Assembly (NCBI GenBank): GCA_030667725.1
Contig: DAOUVH010000099.1
Span: 1 to 5,365, forward strand
Direction: 5' to 3'
DNA from: Candidatus Cloacimonadota bacterium
Lineage (GTDB): Bacteria; Cloacimonadota; Cloacimonadia; Cloacimonadales; TCS61
Length of the DNA stretch: 5,365 bases
How positions within the stretch are numbered: position 1 is the stretch's first letter; every line of letters begins with the position of its first letter. Below, piece by piece: positions 1 to 5,365 of the stretch. The notes under the pieces were generated by a model that saw only the letters and a list, made by a program, of their open reading frames with translations, searched no databases and was not told where the DNA came from. The position numbers were made by a program, and so were the translations under genes.

Positions 1-879
1 CAACGAAAGATTAAGTGGAAGGTTTACTTGCAGGTTAGAGTTCCAGGGAGCAATATTTAGGATGAATTGTGTAAAAGATCTGAAAATAAGTGCCATCCAA
101 ATTACACCAAAAGTATTAAAAAGAAAATGAGCTCGAGCTGTTCGACGAGCGTTTACATTTGTTCCCAATGAAGCTAGATAAGCAGTTACTGTTGTTCCTA
201 TATTCTCACCCAGCACAATTGCAGCAGCAGTCTCAAAGCCGATCCAACCCATATAAGCCATTGTTACGGTAATCGCCATCGCAGCGCTGGAAGATTGTAC
301 AATGACCGTTAGAATGGAACCGACAAAAACAAAAATAACAAATGAAAGAAATCCCAGATCAGTATAATTCTTGAGAAATTCCAGAACTTCCGGATTACTT
401 TTAATATCAGGAACTGATTCCTTTAAAAACATTAAACCCAAAAAGAGTAGACCAAATCCAATTAATATCTCACCGAGATCTCGTCGCTTTTTTAACTTCG
501 AAAACATAAAAGGCAGACTCACCCCAATAATGGGTAAGGCAATTGCTGTGATATTGAATTTAAAACCGATAATTGAGACGATCCAGGTGGTTACGGTTGT
601 ACCGATGTTTGCTCCCATCACCACACCAATAGCTTGTGTGAGACTTAGCAAACCGGCATTTACAAAACTTACCACCATTACAGTTGTTGCTGAAGAAGAT
701 TGAACTAGAGCTGTAATGAAAAAACCAGTAAAAATAGCAGCAACACGATTTGCTGTCATATAGTTTAAAATTGATTGTAATCGTTTTCCAGCAACTTTTT
801 GAATTCCCTCGCTCATTACTCGCATTCCAAAGAGGAATACACCGAGTGCACCCAATAATTTAAATATTGTTACTATCAT
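1..879 (-). CDS. Na+/phosphate cotransporter, NptA/YjbB-like (N-terminal 293 residues; C-terminus beyond window)
   Basis: This is a membrane protein of the Na/Pi-cotransporter family (PF02690 type), expected to move inorganic phosphate with sodium across the inner membrane. The frame is open from the ATG at 879 to base 1 with no stop, so the gene continues off the window. The two inverted family repeats are both visible: QSSSATT at residues 60-66 followed by GANIGTTVT at 89-97, and QSSSAAM at 195-201 followed by GENIGTTVT at 224-232. The paired QSSS motifs are the family's substrate- and ion-binding hallmark. Hydrophobic segments surround both, with a basic loop KLKKRRD at 128-134 between the halves. 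Many bacterial members carry a C-terminal PhoU-like domain; that part would lie outside the window and cannot be judged. GGAG lies 4 bases before the start. The gene follows the pst-phoU operon but has its own apparent promoter and Pho-box-like repeats. Bacterial members can import or export phosphate, so direction is not settled here. Confidence 0.93.
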   Translation of the reverse strand, partial: MIVTIFKLLGALGVFLFGMRVMSEGIQKVAGKRLQSILNYMTANRVAAIFTGFFITALVQSSSATTVMVVSFVNAGLLSLTQAIGVVMGANIGTTVTTWIVSIIGFKFNITAIALPIIGVSLPFMFSKLKKRRDLGEILIGFGLLFLGLMFLKESVPDIKSNPEVLEFLKNYTDLGFLSFVIFVFVGSILTVIVQSSSAAMAITVTMAYMGWIGFETAAAIVLGENIGTTVTAYLASLGTNVNARRTARAHFLFNTFGVIWMALIFRSFTQFILNIAPWNSNLQVNLPLNLSL

Positions 880-883
880 TTTT

Positions 884-887
884 CTCC
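884..887 (-). promoter_or_regulatory. Ribosome binding site of the Na+/Pi cotransporter gene
   Basis: GGAG on the minus strand, followed by AAAA and then the ATG at 879. The 4-base spacer is short but workable. An ATG at 889-887 overlaps this site but is in another frame and reaches a stop after nine codons, so 879 is the better start. Confidence 0.6.
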
Positions 888-905
888 ATCAAAGATAATT
901 AATTA

Positions 906-916
906 ATTATATTATA
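906..916 (-). promoter_or_regulatory. Candidate -10 region of the Na+/Pi cotransporter promoter
   Basis: The minus strand reads TATAATATAAT, giving two overlapping perfect TATAAT hexamers at 916-911 and 911-906. Using the inner one, transcription would start near 899, about 20 bases before the ATG. No good TTGACA sits 17 bases upstream. Instead the region upstream holds the Pho-box-like repeats, as expected for an activator-dependent promoter. The surrounding DNA is very AT-rich, so a chance TATAAT is possible. Confidence 0.5.
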
Positions 917-953
917 TTAAAGAAATGTTAAGAATTGATAAAGATTTGTTAAG
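915..953 (-). promoter_or_regulatory. Pho-box-like array of four direct repeats (candidate PhoB/PhoP binding site)
   Basis: Reading the minus strand, four 7-base units occur in line: CTTAACA (953-947), TTTATCA (942-936), CTTAACA (932-926) and TTTAATA (921-915). Their starts are 11, 10 and 11 bases apart, about one helical turn each. Known Pho boxes are direct repeats with an 11-base period: CTGTCAT-type in Escherichia coli and TTAACA-type in Bacillus subtilis, where four repeats bind two PhoP dimers. The core here resembles the Bacillus type. If transcription starts near 899, the array covers about -54 to -16, a suitable position for activation. Binding and phosphate control are inferred; the repeats and their spacing are seen directly. 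Confidence 0.6.
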
Positions 954-974
954 AAATAATAATTTAATAATTTT

Positions 975-1016
975 AATACAATAAAATCCCTTCCCAGGTG
1001 GGGTAGGAAAGGGATT
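975..1016 (-). terminator. Rho-independent terminator of the pst-phoU operon
   Basis: Arms at 1016-1006 and 994-985 pair over 10 bp (AATCCC/GGGATT plus TTCC/GGAA) with one unpaired base at 1008 and an 11-base loop. On the minus strand the stem is followed by a T-rich tail, TTATTGTATT, from 984 to 975; together with the last stem bases it contains a four-T run. The site is 30 bases past the phoU stop and upstream of the Pho-box-like array, as expected for the operon end. The T-run is short and interrupted, so termination may be incomplete. The plus-strand orientation has no T-run. Confidence 0.65.
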
Positions 1017-1045
1017 ATCAGGATTCTATTCTAGGGAGAATATTT

Positions 1046-1702
1046 TTATGAATCCATATCTGTTTGATGTTTGATGACAGTTCCTTCTGCCATATAAATT
1101 GTTTCTTCTGCAATATTTGTGGATAGATCTGCAATACGTTCCAGGTTAGAAGCAATTTTATTTATATGAATTGCTCTTTTTATCGTGGTGGGATCATCCA
1201 TCATATATGTGATCAATACACGGTAGATGTGTTCTCTCATATCATCTACAATGTCATCGTCGATGCAAACCTGTTTTGCCAACTCTGCGTCTTCGTTGAT
1301 GAAAGAATCAATAGATTGCTTTACCATTTTCAAGGTTGCTTCGGCCATTACTGGTAGATTAATAAGCTTCTTAATAAATGGTTTCCTGATAAGATATTCT
1401 GCACTTTGAGTGATGTTTTCTGCCAAATCACCCATTCTTTCCAGATCGTTATTCATCTTTAATATCATTAGGATCGTGCGCAGATTTTTGGCTTCCGGCT
1501 TTTGCAATGCAATCAGTGTAATTACCTCTTCCTCAATTTGAACTTCATTAATGTTAACAAGTTTTTCAATTTCGAATACTTTTTCTAACTTGGTGTTGTT
1601 TTTATACAGCAGACCATCAATAGATAGTTTGATCATCAAATCTACTTGATTTGCCTGTTCAATTACAGCTTTTTTGAGTTCTTCTATTTTTTGTTTCAAC
1701 AT
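1046..1702 (-). CDS. phoU: Phosphate transport system regulator PhoU
   Basis: PhoU is a cytoplasmic, all-helical protein that links the PstSCAB transporter to the phosphate sensor kinase and keeps the Pho response off when phosphate is plentiful. The 218-residue length is usual for the family. The two tandem three-helix PhoU repeats are visible through their metal-binding motifs: NDLERMGD at residues 85-92 and SNLERIAD at 185-192. In the second repeat the usual glycine of ERxGD is alanine (A191); both acidic residues are kept. Acidic residues are also dense around 147-154 (IDDDIVDD). There is no signal peptide or membrane segment. The start is supported by AAGGAG 8 bases upstream. The gene is last in the pst operon, 55 bases after pstB, a standard arrangement, and is followed by a terminator. 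The gap from pstB carries no visible promoter or Pho box, so co-transcription is likely. Confidence 0.96.
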   Translation of the reverse strand: MLKQKIEELKKAVIEQANQVDLMIKLSIDGLLYKNNTKLEKVFEIEKLVNINEVQIEEEVITLIALQKPEAKNLRTILMILKMNNDLERMGDLAENITQSAEYLIRKPFIKKLINLPVMAEATLKMVKQSIDSFINEDAELAKQVCIDDDIVDDMREHIYRVLITYMMDDPTTIKRAIHINKIASNLERIADLSTNIAEETIYMAEGTVIKHQTDMDS

Positions 1703-1710
1703 TTTATATT

Positions 1711-1716
1711 CTCCTT
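1711..1716 (-). promoter_or_regulatory. Strong ribosome binding site of phoU
   Basis: AAGGAG on the minus strand, 8 bases before the phoU ATG. It is the best Shine-Dalgarno match in the window and shows that this organism uses Shine-Dalgarno initiation. It also fits phoU being the one downstream gene not overlapped with its predecessor, so it must recruit ribosomes independently. Confidence 0.8.
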
Positions 1717-1757
1717 CAATTTACATTTCATTCTAAATCTCATCCTCGACCTTGATT

Positions 1758-2543
1758 CTAACCAAAAACACCACTTAAATAAGCTTCGGTTCGTTTATCT
1801 TTGGGAACAGTAAACATTCTTTTAGTTTTATCGAATTCTACCATTTCTCCGAGATACATAAATGCTGTATAATCGGAAATCCTACCTGCCTGGGCAATGT
1901 TGTGTGTTACGATCAGGATGGTTACTTTATCTTTTAATTCCAGGCAAAGTTCCTCGATTTTGGCAGTAGATTGCGGATCAAGAGCAGATGTTGGTTCATC
2001 CAGTAAAATAATATCAGGATTATTTGCTAAGGCTCTGGCAATACAAAGACGCTGTTGCTGCCCACCGGATAGGGAAAAAGCAGAAGAATTCATACGGTCT
2101 TTTACCTCATCCCAAATCCAGGCATTCTTCAGGCTGGTTTCTACTACTTCATCTATATAGCTTTTTTTTTCACCACGGATCTTCAAGCCGTAAGCAATAT
2201 TATTATAGATCGATTTTGGAAATGGATTTGGTCTTTGGAAAACCATTCCCACCTTAGTACGAACTTTTGTAACATCCACTCTTGAATCGTAAATATTCTC
2301 TTCATTAAAAAAAACTCTACCTTTAATCCGAGCTTCCGGAATCAGGTCGTTCATACGATTGAAGCAACGCAAAAGAGTTGATTTCCCACATCCTGAAGGT
2401 CCGATGAGAGCAGTTATTCTTTTATCATATATAGGAATATTTACATCTTGCAGAACTTGTTTATCTCCAAACCAGAGATTAAGATCTTCCGTTCTGATAT
2501 GAGCAGTTGTTGTTTTATTTTGTTTCATTTCAACATTTACCAT
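1758..2543 (-). CDS. pstB: Phosphate ABC transporter ATP-binding protein PstB
   Basis: PstB is the cytoplasmic ATPase of the high-affinity phosphate importer; it works as a dimer under PstC and PstA. The 261 residues carry every nucleotide-binding motif in order: Walker [10 protein letters not shown] at 48-56, Q-loop VFQRPNPFP at 101-109 with Q103, ABC signature LSGGQ at 158-162, Walker B IILLDE at 178-183, D-loop SALD at 186-189, and the switch histidine H214 in VTHN. The sequences FNRMNDL after Walker A and [13 protein letters not shown] at the Q-loop are typical of PstB and separate it from other importer ATPases. The ATG at 2543 overlaps the end of pstA by 7 bases and has GAGGA 10 bases upstream; an internal ATG at 2528 is possible but less well supported. 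The C-terminus ends YLSGVFG, like the family's usual ISGxFG ending. The gene looks intact. Confidence 0.98.
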   Translation of the reverse strand: MVNVEMKQNKTTTAHIRTEDLNLWFGDKQVLQDVNIPIYDKRITALIGPSGCGKSTLLRCFNRMNDLIPEARIKGRVFFNEENIYDSRVDVTKVRTKVGMVFQRPNPFPKSIYNNIAYGLKIRGEKKSYIDEVVETSLKNAWIWDEVKDRMNSSAFSLSGGQQQRLCIARALANNPDIILLDEPTSALDPQSTAKIEELCLELKDKVTILIVTHNIAQAGRISDYTAFMYLGEMVEFDKTKRMFTVPKDKRTEAYLSGVFG

Positions 2544-3391
2544 TTTCTTTTTTTCCTCATGTTATAGCGAATTATTATAGCGATTGCACTTACAAATAGA
2601 ACCAGTAATAGAAGTATAACTGCCGTCCCATAGGCTATTGGAACCTGTTTGTCGGCATGTGCACCTTCTGTCATCAAAGCATAAATGTGATATGGCAGAG
2701 CCATTACTTCATCCATGACTGATGTTGGTAACCTTCGTGTATAAAAAGTAGCCGCTGTAAACAGGATAGGAGCAGTTTCTCCAGCTACCCTGCCAATACT
2801 GATTATTGTTCCCGTGAGAATATTTGGAAGTGCAGTGGGAAGTAATACTCTCAGAATAGTTTGTCTTTCGGTTGCTCCCAAAGCCAAAGATGCTTCCCTG
2901 AAATCTTTTGGTACGCTGCGCAAAGCTTCCTCACTGGCGTTTATCATTACAGGAAGAGCCAATATTGCCAAAGTGAGTGATCCGGATAAGATAGATACAT
3001 CTAACTTCATGAGCTGCACGAAAACAGTTAAACCGAACAGACCATAAATAATTGATGGTACACCGGCAAGTGTATTTACGGCTATTCTTACCATGCGTAC
3101 AAACCAGGCTGGTTTCCCGTAACTTACCATATATATTGCTGTGAAAACACCAAGTGGAAGAGAGATGCCGATAGATATTACCGTAAGCCAGAAAGTTCCC
3201 ACAATCGCAGGAAAGATTCCGCCTTCGGTCATATATTTTCTTGGTGATTCGGTTAGGAATGACCAGCTTATCATTTTACCGCCTTTGCTGAAGATCACAT
3301 ATAGGAACATTATTAAGAATATAGCGGTGACAGCAATGAATATGCGAAGAAGATTTACACCAATAAATTGCTTTAATTCACGTTTTGTCAT
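2537..3391 (-). CDS. pstA: Phosphate ABC transporter permease PstA
   Basis: PstA is one of the two inner-membrane permeases that form the phosphate channel of PstSCAB. The 284-residue protein has a membrane segment at about 12-34, a periplasmic stretch, and further hydrophobic segments near 60-90, 105-128, 135-150, 190-215 and 253-275, ending in a basic tail (RKKRKW). The ATPase-coupling EAA loop is clear: EASLALGA at 166-173 within [16 protein letters not shown], followed by [25 protein letters not shown] at 111-120 and [10 protein letters not shown] at 204-213 are PstA/PstC signatures; [10 protein letters not shown] in particular fits PstA. The start ATG forms a TAATG junction with the pstC stop (1-base overlap) and has GAGG 8 bases upstream. 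The 3' end overlaps pstB by 7 bases. Order and overlaps support coupled synthesis with its partners. Confidence 0.97.
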   Translation of the reverse strand: MTKRELKQFIGVNLLRIFIAVTAIFLIMFLYVIFSKGGKMISWSFLTESPRKYMTEGGIFPAIVGTFWLTVISIGISLPLGVFTAIYMVSYGKPAWFVRMVRIAVNTLAGVPSIIYGLFGLTVFVQLMKLDVSILSGSLTLAILALPVMINASEEALRSVPKDFREASLALGATERQTILRVLLPTALPNILTGTIISIGRVAGETAPILFTAATFYTRRLPTSVMDEVMALPYHIYALMTEGAHADKQVPIAYGTAVILLLLVLFVSAIAIIIRYNMRKKRKW

Positions 3392-4260
3392 TAGGTGTGC
3401 CTCTTTTTCAGAAACACAAATTCAGTGATCAGATTTGTGATAAAGGTGATAATAAATAGTACGATCGCAATTCCAAACAGAGCATGAAAGTGAGGACTAC
3501 CAAAAACAGTTTCACCCATTTCTGCTGCAATTGCTGCCGTCATTGGACGTACAGGTTGGAATAAACTTGTGGGTATTTGCGCTGCTCCACCTGCAACCAT
3601 AATAACAACCATCGTTTCGCCCATCGCCCTACCAAAACCCAGAAGTATACTACCTATAACACCGGATTTTGCTGCTGGAAGAACTACTCTGATAATAGTT
3701 TCCCACTTATTTGCACCCAAAGCAAATGAAGCTTCTCTTTGATCTTTGGAAACTGTAGAAAGCGCATCTTCACTCATACTGGAAATTATTGGTACAACCA
3801 TTATTCCCAGAATGATAGAAGCAGAAAGAGCATTTAATCCTGAGGGAATTCCAAAAACTTTTATCAGGAAAGGAGATAAAAAAGCCATGCCGAAAAGACC
3901 GTAAACTACTGAAGGAATTCCAGCGAGAAGTTCGATTATAGGTTTAATTATCTCTTTGGTTCTTTGTCCGGCTATTTCCGAAATATAAATAGCAGAACCT
4001 ACTCCCAGAGGAATTGCAATCAGCAAGGCTCCCAAGGTTACAACTACAGATCCCACAATTAATGATAAAATTCCAAAATCCGGTGGAAAATGGGTTGGAT
4101 GCCAGGCTGGGTTGGCAAGAAATTGTTTAAAGCTAACACTTTTTAAAATGGGAATTCCTTCCACAAATAAAGTGGAAATAATTCCAAAAAGAAAAACTAT
4201 GGTAAATAAAGCTGCTGTATAGGTTATCCCTTTAAACATCGATTCCTTAAATTTATTCAT
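3391..4260 (-). CDS. pstC: Phosphate ABC transporter permease PstC
   Basis: PstC is the second permease of the phosphate importer and pairs with PstA in the inner membrane. It has 289 residues. A membrane segment at about 13-35 leads to a periplasmic loop (NPAWHPTHFPPDFG, 50-63), then hydrophobic segments near 64-92, 110-133, 144-162, 199-224 and 258-283. The EAA loop is present as SEDALSTVSKDQREAS (163-178) followed by FALGANKWETIIRVVLP. AGIPSVVYGLFG at 113-124 and FGRAMGETMVV at 209-219 are family signatures; RAMGETM marks PstC rather than PstA. The start ATG overlaps the upstream pstS stop by one base (TAATG), with AGGA 7 bases upstream. It overlaps pstA by one base in the same way. No damage or unusual residues are evident. 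Confidence 0.97.
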   Translation of the reverse strand: MNKFKESMFKGITYTAALFTIVFLFGIISTLFVEGIPILKSVSFKQFLANPAWHPTHFPPDFGILSLIVGSVVVTLGALLIAIPLGVGSAIYISEIAGQRTKEIIKPIIELLAGIPSVVYGLFGMAFLSPFLIKVFGIPSGLNALSASIILGIMVVPIISSMSEDALSTVSKDQREASFALGANKWETIIRVVLPAAKSGVIGSILLGFGRAMGETMVVIMVAGGAAQIPTSLFQPVRPMTAAIAAEMGETVFGSPHFHALFGIAIVLFIITFITNLITEFVFLKKRHT

Positions 4261-5084
4261 TATCTAATCCTGATGTATCCTTGTTGTTCTACAATTGTCT
4301 GACCCAATTCAGAAAGAATGAAATCAATAAAATCCTGTGTAGCATCAGAACGTGTTTTGGTAGTGTACATATATAATTTGCGAGTTAACGGATATTCATA
4401 ATTATGAGTACTAGTTTGTGAAGGCAGTATTCCATCTATCGACAATATTTTTAATTCATCATTTACATAACCCAATCCTATATATCCAATTGCACCTTTT
4501 GTATAGTTTACTGTAGTAGCTACGGCATTATTGGAAGCGAGACGCATAGAATTCTCTTTCAAAAGGTCGTTGTGTAGCACTGCATGATTAAATACTTCAA
4601 AAGAACCAGAAGATACATCTCTGGAGATAACAACTATTTCCAGATCATCTCCTTCCAATTCACTCCAGTTTGTTATTTTCCCTGAAAATATGAGTCTCAG
4701 GCTTTTTAATGAAATATCATTGATCGGATTATCTTTATGTACAATTACGGATATCGCATCAATGGCTATGGCTGTTTCTATAAGTTCATTTTGTCTCTTT
4801 CTTATCAATTCATTTTCCCGCTCATTAGCTTTTCTGGATGCATTCCCGATATCTATTGATTCCATAATAATGGATTTTATACCTAAACCGGAGCCACCAC
4901 CTCGCACAGATATATTAGTGCCGGGATATATATTCATATATGTTTCTGCGGCAACTTGAACAATTGGTAATGCAGTTGTTGAACCTGCAGTATTAATTGT
5001 ATTTGTTTTTCTTGGATTACAAGACATCGTTAATATTAATATTACAAAACCAATAAGTATTTGAGATAATCTATTTATTTTCAT
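4260..5084 (-). CDS. pstS: Phosphate ABC transporter substrate-binding lipoprotein PstS (second, divergent copy)
   Basis: This is an extracytoplasmic phosphate-binding protein that delivers phosphate to PstC/PstA. From the ATG at 5084 it has 274 residues. It starts with a basic N-region and hydrophobic stretch, then Cys22 in LTMSC: a loose lipobox, so a lipid anchor is likely but not certain. Binding-site motifs follow: AGSTT (33-37), GGGSGLGI (62-69), DIGNASR (78-84) and SRDVSSGS (154-161). By comparison with E. coli PstS these supply the serine/threonine, aspartate and arginine ligands; the usual SGT is SGS here (S161). AIGYIGLGYVN (198-208) and YPLTRKLYMYTT (231-242) are typical of the family. 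A TTG at 5117 would extend the frame by 11 residues, but it lies inside a hairpin and precedes the signal peptide awkwardly, so ATG is preferred. It follows another pstS and overlaps pstC by one base. Over the 71 comparable C-terminal residues it is about 45% identical to the upstream copy, without gaps. Confidence 0.94.
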   Translation of the reverse strand: MKINRLSQILIGFVILILTMSCNPRKTNTINTAGSTTALPIVQVAAETYMNIYPGTNISVRGGGSGLGIKSIIMESIDIGNASRKANERENELIRKRQNELIETAIAIDAISVIVHKDNPINDISLKSLRLIFSGKITNWSELEGDDLEIVVISRDVSSGSFEVFNHAVLHNDLLKENSMRLASNNAVATTVNYTKGAIGYIGLGYVNDELKILSIDGILPSQTSTHNYEYPLTRKLYMYTTKTRSDATQDFIDFILSELGQTIVEQQGYIRIR

Positions 5085-5090
5085 GATAAA

Positions 5091-5095
5091 TTCCA
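5091..5095 (-). promoter_or_regulatory. Weak ribosome binding site of the second pstS (supports ATG at 5084)
   Basis: TGGAA on the minus strand, with 6 bases between it and the ATG at 5084. It is weaker than the sites before phoU or pstC, but correctly spaced, and it favours this start over the TTG at 5117, whose upstream region is the hairpin arm. Weak initiation could lower yield of this copy relative to the first. Confidence 0.5.
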
Positions 5096-5102
5096 ATTTT
5101 GT

Positions 5103-5130
5103 AAAATAGGGAGACAAGAAAGTGTCTCCC
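5103..5130 (-). terminator. Intercistronic hairpin between the two pstS genes (attenuator or mRNA-stabilising stem-loop)
   Basis: Arms at 5130-5123 (GGGAGACA) and 5116-5109 (TGTCTCCC) pair perfectly over 8 bp with a 6-base loop at 5122-5117. On the minus strand TATTTT follows, a weak T-run. The stem starts 17 bases past the stop of the first pstS and ends 24 bases before the ATG of the second. A strong terminator here would cut off the rest of the operon, so partial termination or protection of the upstream pstS mRNA is more likely. Stem-loops after the binding-protein gene are common in ABC-importer operons, where they help make more binding protein than permease. Confidence 0.7.
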
Positions 5131-5147
5131 CATTTACTTTAATAGAT

Positions 5148-5365
5148 TCATTTGATACTAATAAAACCTTGTTCCTCAACGATTTTCTGACCTTCATCAG
5201 ACAGGATGAAATCAATATATTCTTTAACCAAACCCTTGGGAACACCGTTTGTGTACATGTGCAATGTGCGTGCGATAGGATATGATCCATTTTGAATAGT
5301 AGTTTTAGAAGGCATTATATTATTAACTTTCACTGCGTTTACTGTTTCGTTTACATAACCAAGAC
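5148..5365 (-). CDS. pstS: Phosphate ABC transporter substrate-binding protein PstS (first copy, C-terminal 71 residues only)
   Basis: This is the 3' end of a phosphate-binding protein gene; the frame is open from the window edge to the TGA at 5150-5148. The visible residues begin LGYVNE and include YPIARTLHMYTNG, DFILSDEGQKIVEEQG and the end FISIK, all typical of the PstS C-terminal lobe (PBP_like_2 type). The ligand-binding motifs and signal peptide lie outside the window. It aligns without gaps to the same part of the second PstS, 32 of 71 residues identical by eye, so the two are paralogues from an old duplication or separate acquisition, not a recent copy. Its sequence is closer to the usual PstS C-terminal consensus than that of the second copy. 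An apparent internal GTG start at 5333 is not real, since the frame continues upstream with conserved residues. It lies 63 bases ahead of the second pstS with a hairpin between. Confidence 0.93.
   Translation of the reverse strand, partial: LGYVNETVNAVKVNNIMPSKTTIQNGSYPIARTLHMYTNGVPKGLVKEYIDFILSDEGQKIVEEQGFISIK

Noticed and set aside
371..703. Plus-strand reading frame of 110 codons opposite the cotransporter gene
   Set aside because: It is antisense to a frame with clear Na/Pi-cotransporter motifs, its protein looks like no family I know, and no ribosome binding site is evident. It is a shadow of the real gene.
897..908. AATT repeated three times as a possible short tandem repeat or operator
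   Set aside because: It is self-complementary, very AT-rich and short. It lies in the expected promoter and leader region, where such sequence arises easily by chance.
2814..3428. Plus-strand frames at 2814-3047 and 3141-3428 opposite pstA
   Set aside because: Both lie antisense to the intact, well-conserved pstA coding sequence and their products show no recognisable features.
4690..4959. Plus-strand frame of 89 codons opposite the second pstS
   Set aside because: It has a hydrophobic-looking product, but it is antisense to conserved PstS ligand-binding motifs and is best explained as a shadow.
5085..5117. TTG start giving the second PstS 11 extra N-terminal residues
   Set aside because: The TTG lies at the loop and arm of the hairpin, and the extension would sit ahead of a normal signal peptide. 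The ATG at 5084 has a correctly spaced TGGAA.
5081..5290. Minus-strand frame of 69 codons spanning the end of the first pstS and the intergenic hairpin
   Set aside because: It runs in a different frame across the conserved C-terminus of the first PstS and through the hairpin; the product is cysteine-rich noise with no family resemblance.
1..5365. Search for a mobile element, CRISPR array, tRNA/rRNA, riboswitch or novel defence or biosynthetic system
   Set aside because: No transposase, terminal repeats, spaced CRISPR repeats, tRNA-like folds or unknown genes were seen. Nearly all of the window is assigned to well-known phosphate uptake genes.

Overview
The window is an AT-rich bacterial phosphate-uptake locus. 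Every recognisable gene lies on the minus strand, so transcription runs from high to low coordinates. In transcription order the genes are: the 3' end of a first pstS (5365 to 5148, cut by the window edge), a second and divergent pstS (5084 to 4260), pstC (4260 to 3391), pstA (3391 to 2537), pstB (2543 to 1758), phoU (1702 to 1046), and the first 293 codons of a Na+/phosphate cotransporter (879 to 1, cut by the window edge).

The block from pstS to phoU looks like one operon for the high-affinity PstSCAB ABC transporter and its accessory regulator PhoU. The second pstS, pstC, pstA and pstB are linked by 1-, 1- and 7-base overlaps (the first two are TAATG stop/start junctions), which suggests translational coupling. 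A perfect 8-bp hairpin sits between the two pstS genes. A hairpin followed by a short, interrupted T-run lies 30 bases past phoU and probably ends the operon transcript. The binding proteins capture phosphate outside the membrane, PstC and PstA form the channel, PstB hydrolyses ATP to drive import, and PhoU normally links transporter state to the PhoR/PhoB-type signalling pathway. No sensor kinase or response regulator is visible here.

The Na+/Pi cotransporter gene follows in the same direction after a 166-base gap. Besides the terminator, the gap holds four 7-base direct repeats (CTTAACA-like) spaced 11, 10 and 11 bases apart, running into TATAAT-like sequence just ahead of the gene. This looks like a Pho-box array, and it suggests the cotransporter has its own phosphate-responsive promoter. 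It is the most interesting non-coding signal in the window.

The organism cannot be named with confidence. Low GC, clear Shine-Dalgarno sites (AAGGAG before phoU, AGGA before pstC) and a likely lipoprotein PstS fit several low-GC lineages. The Shine-Dalgarno sites argue against typical Bacteroidota; a low-GC diderm lineage such as Cloacimonadota or a relative is only a guess. The gene content is conventional for phosphate uptake. I see no previously undescribed system, CRISPR array, mobile element or RNA gene.
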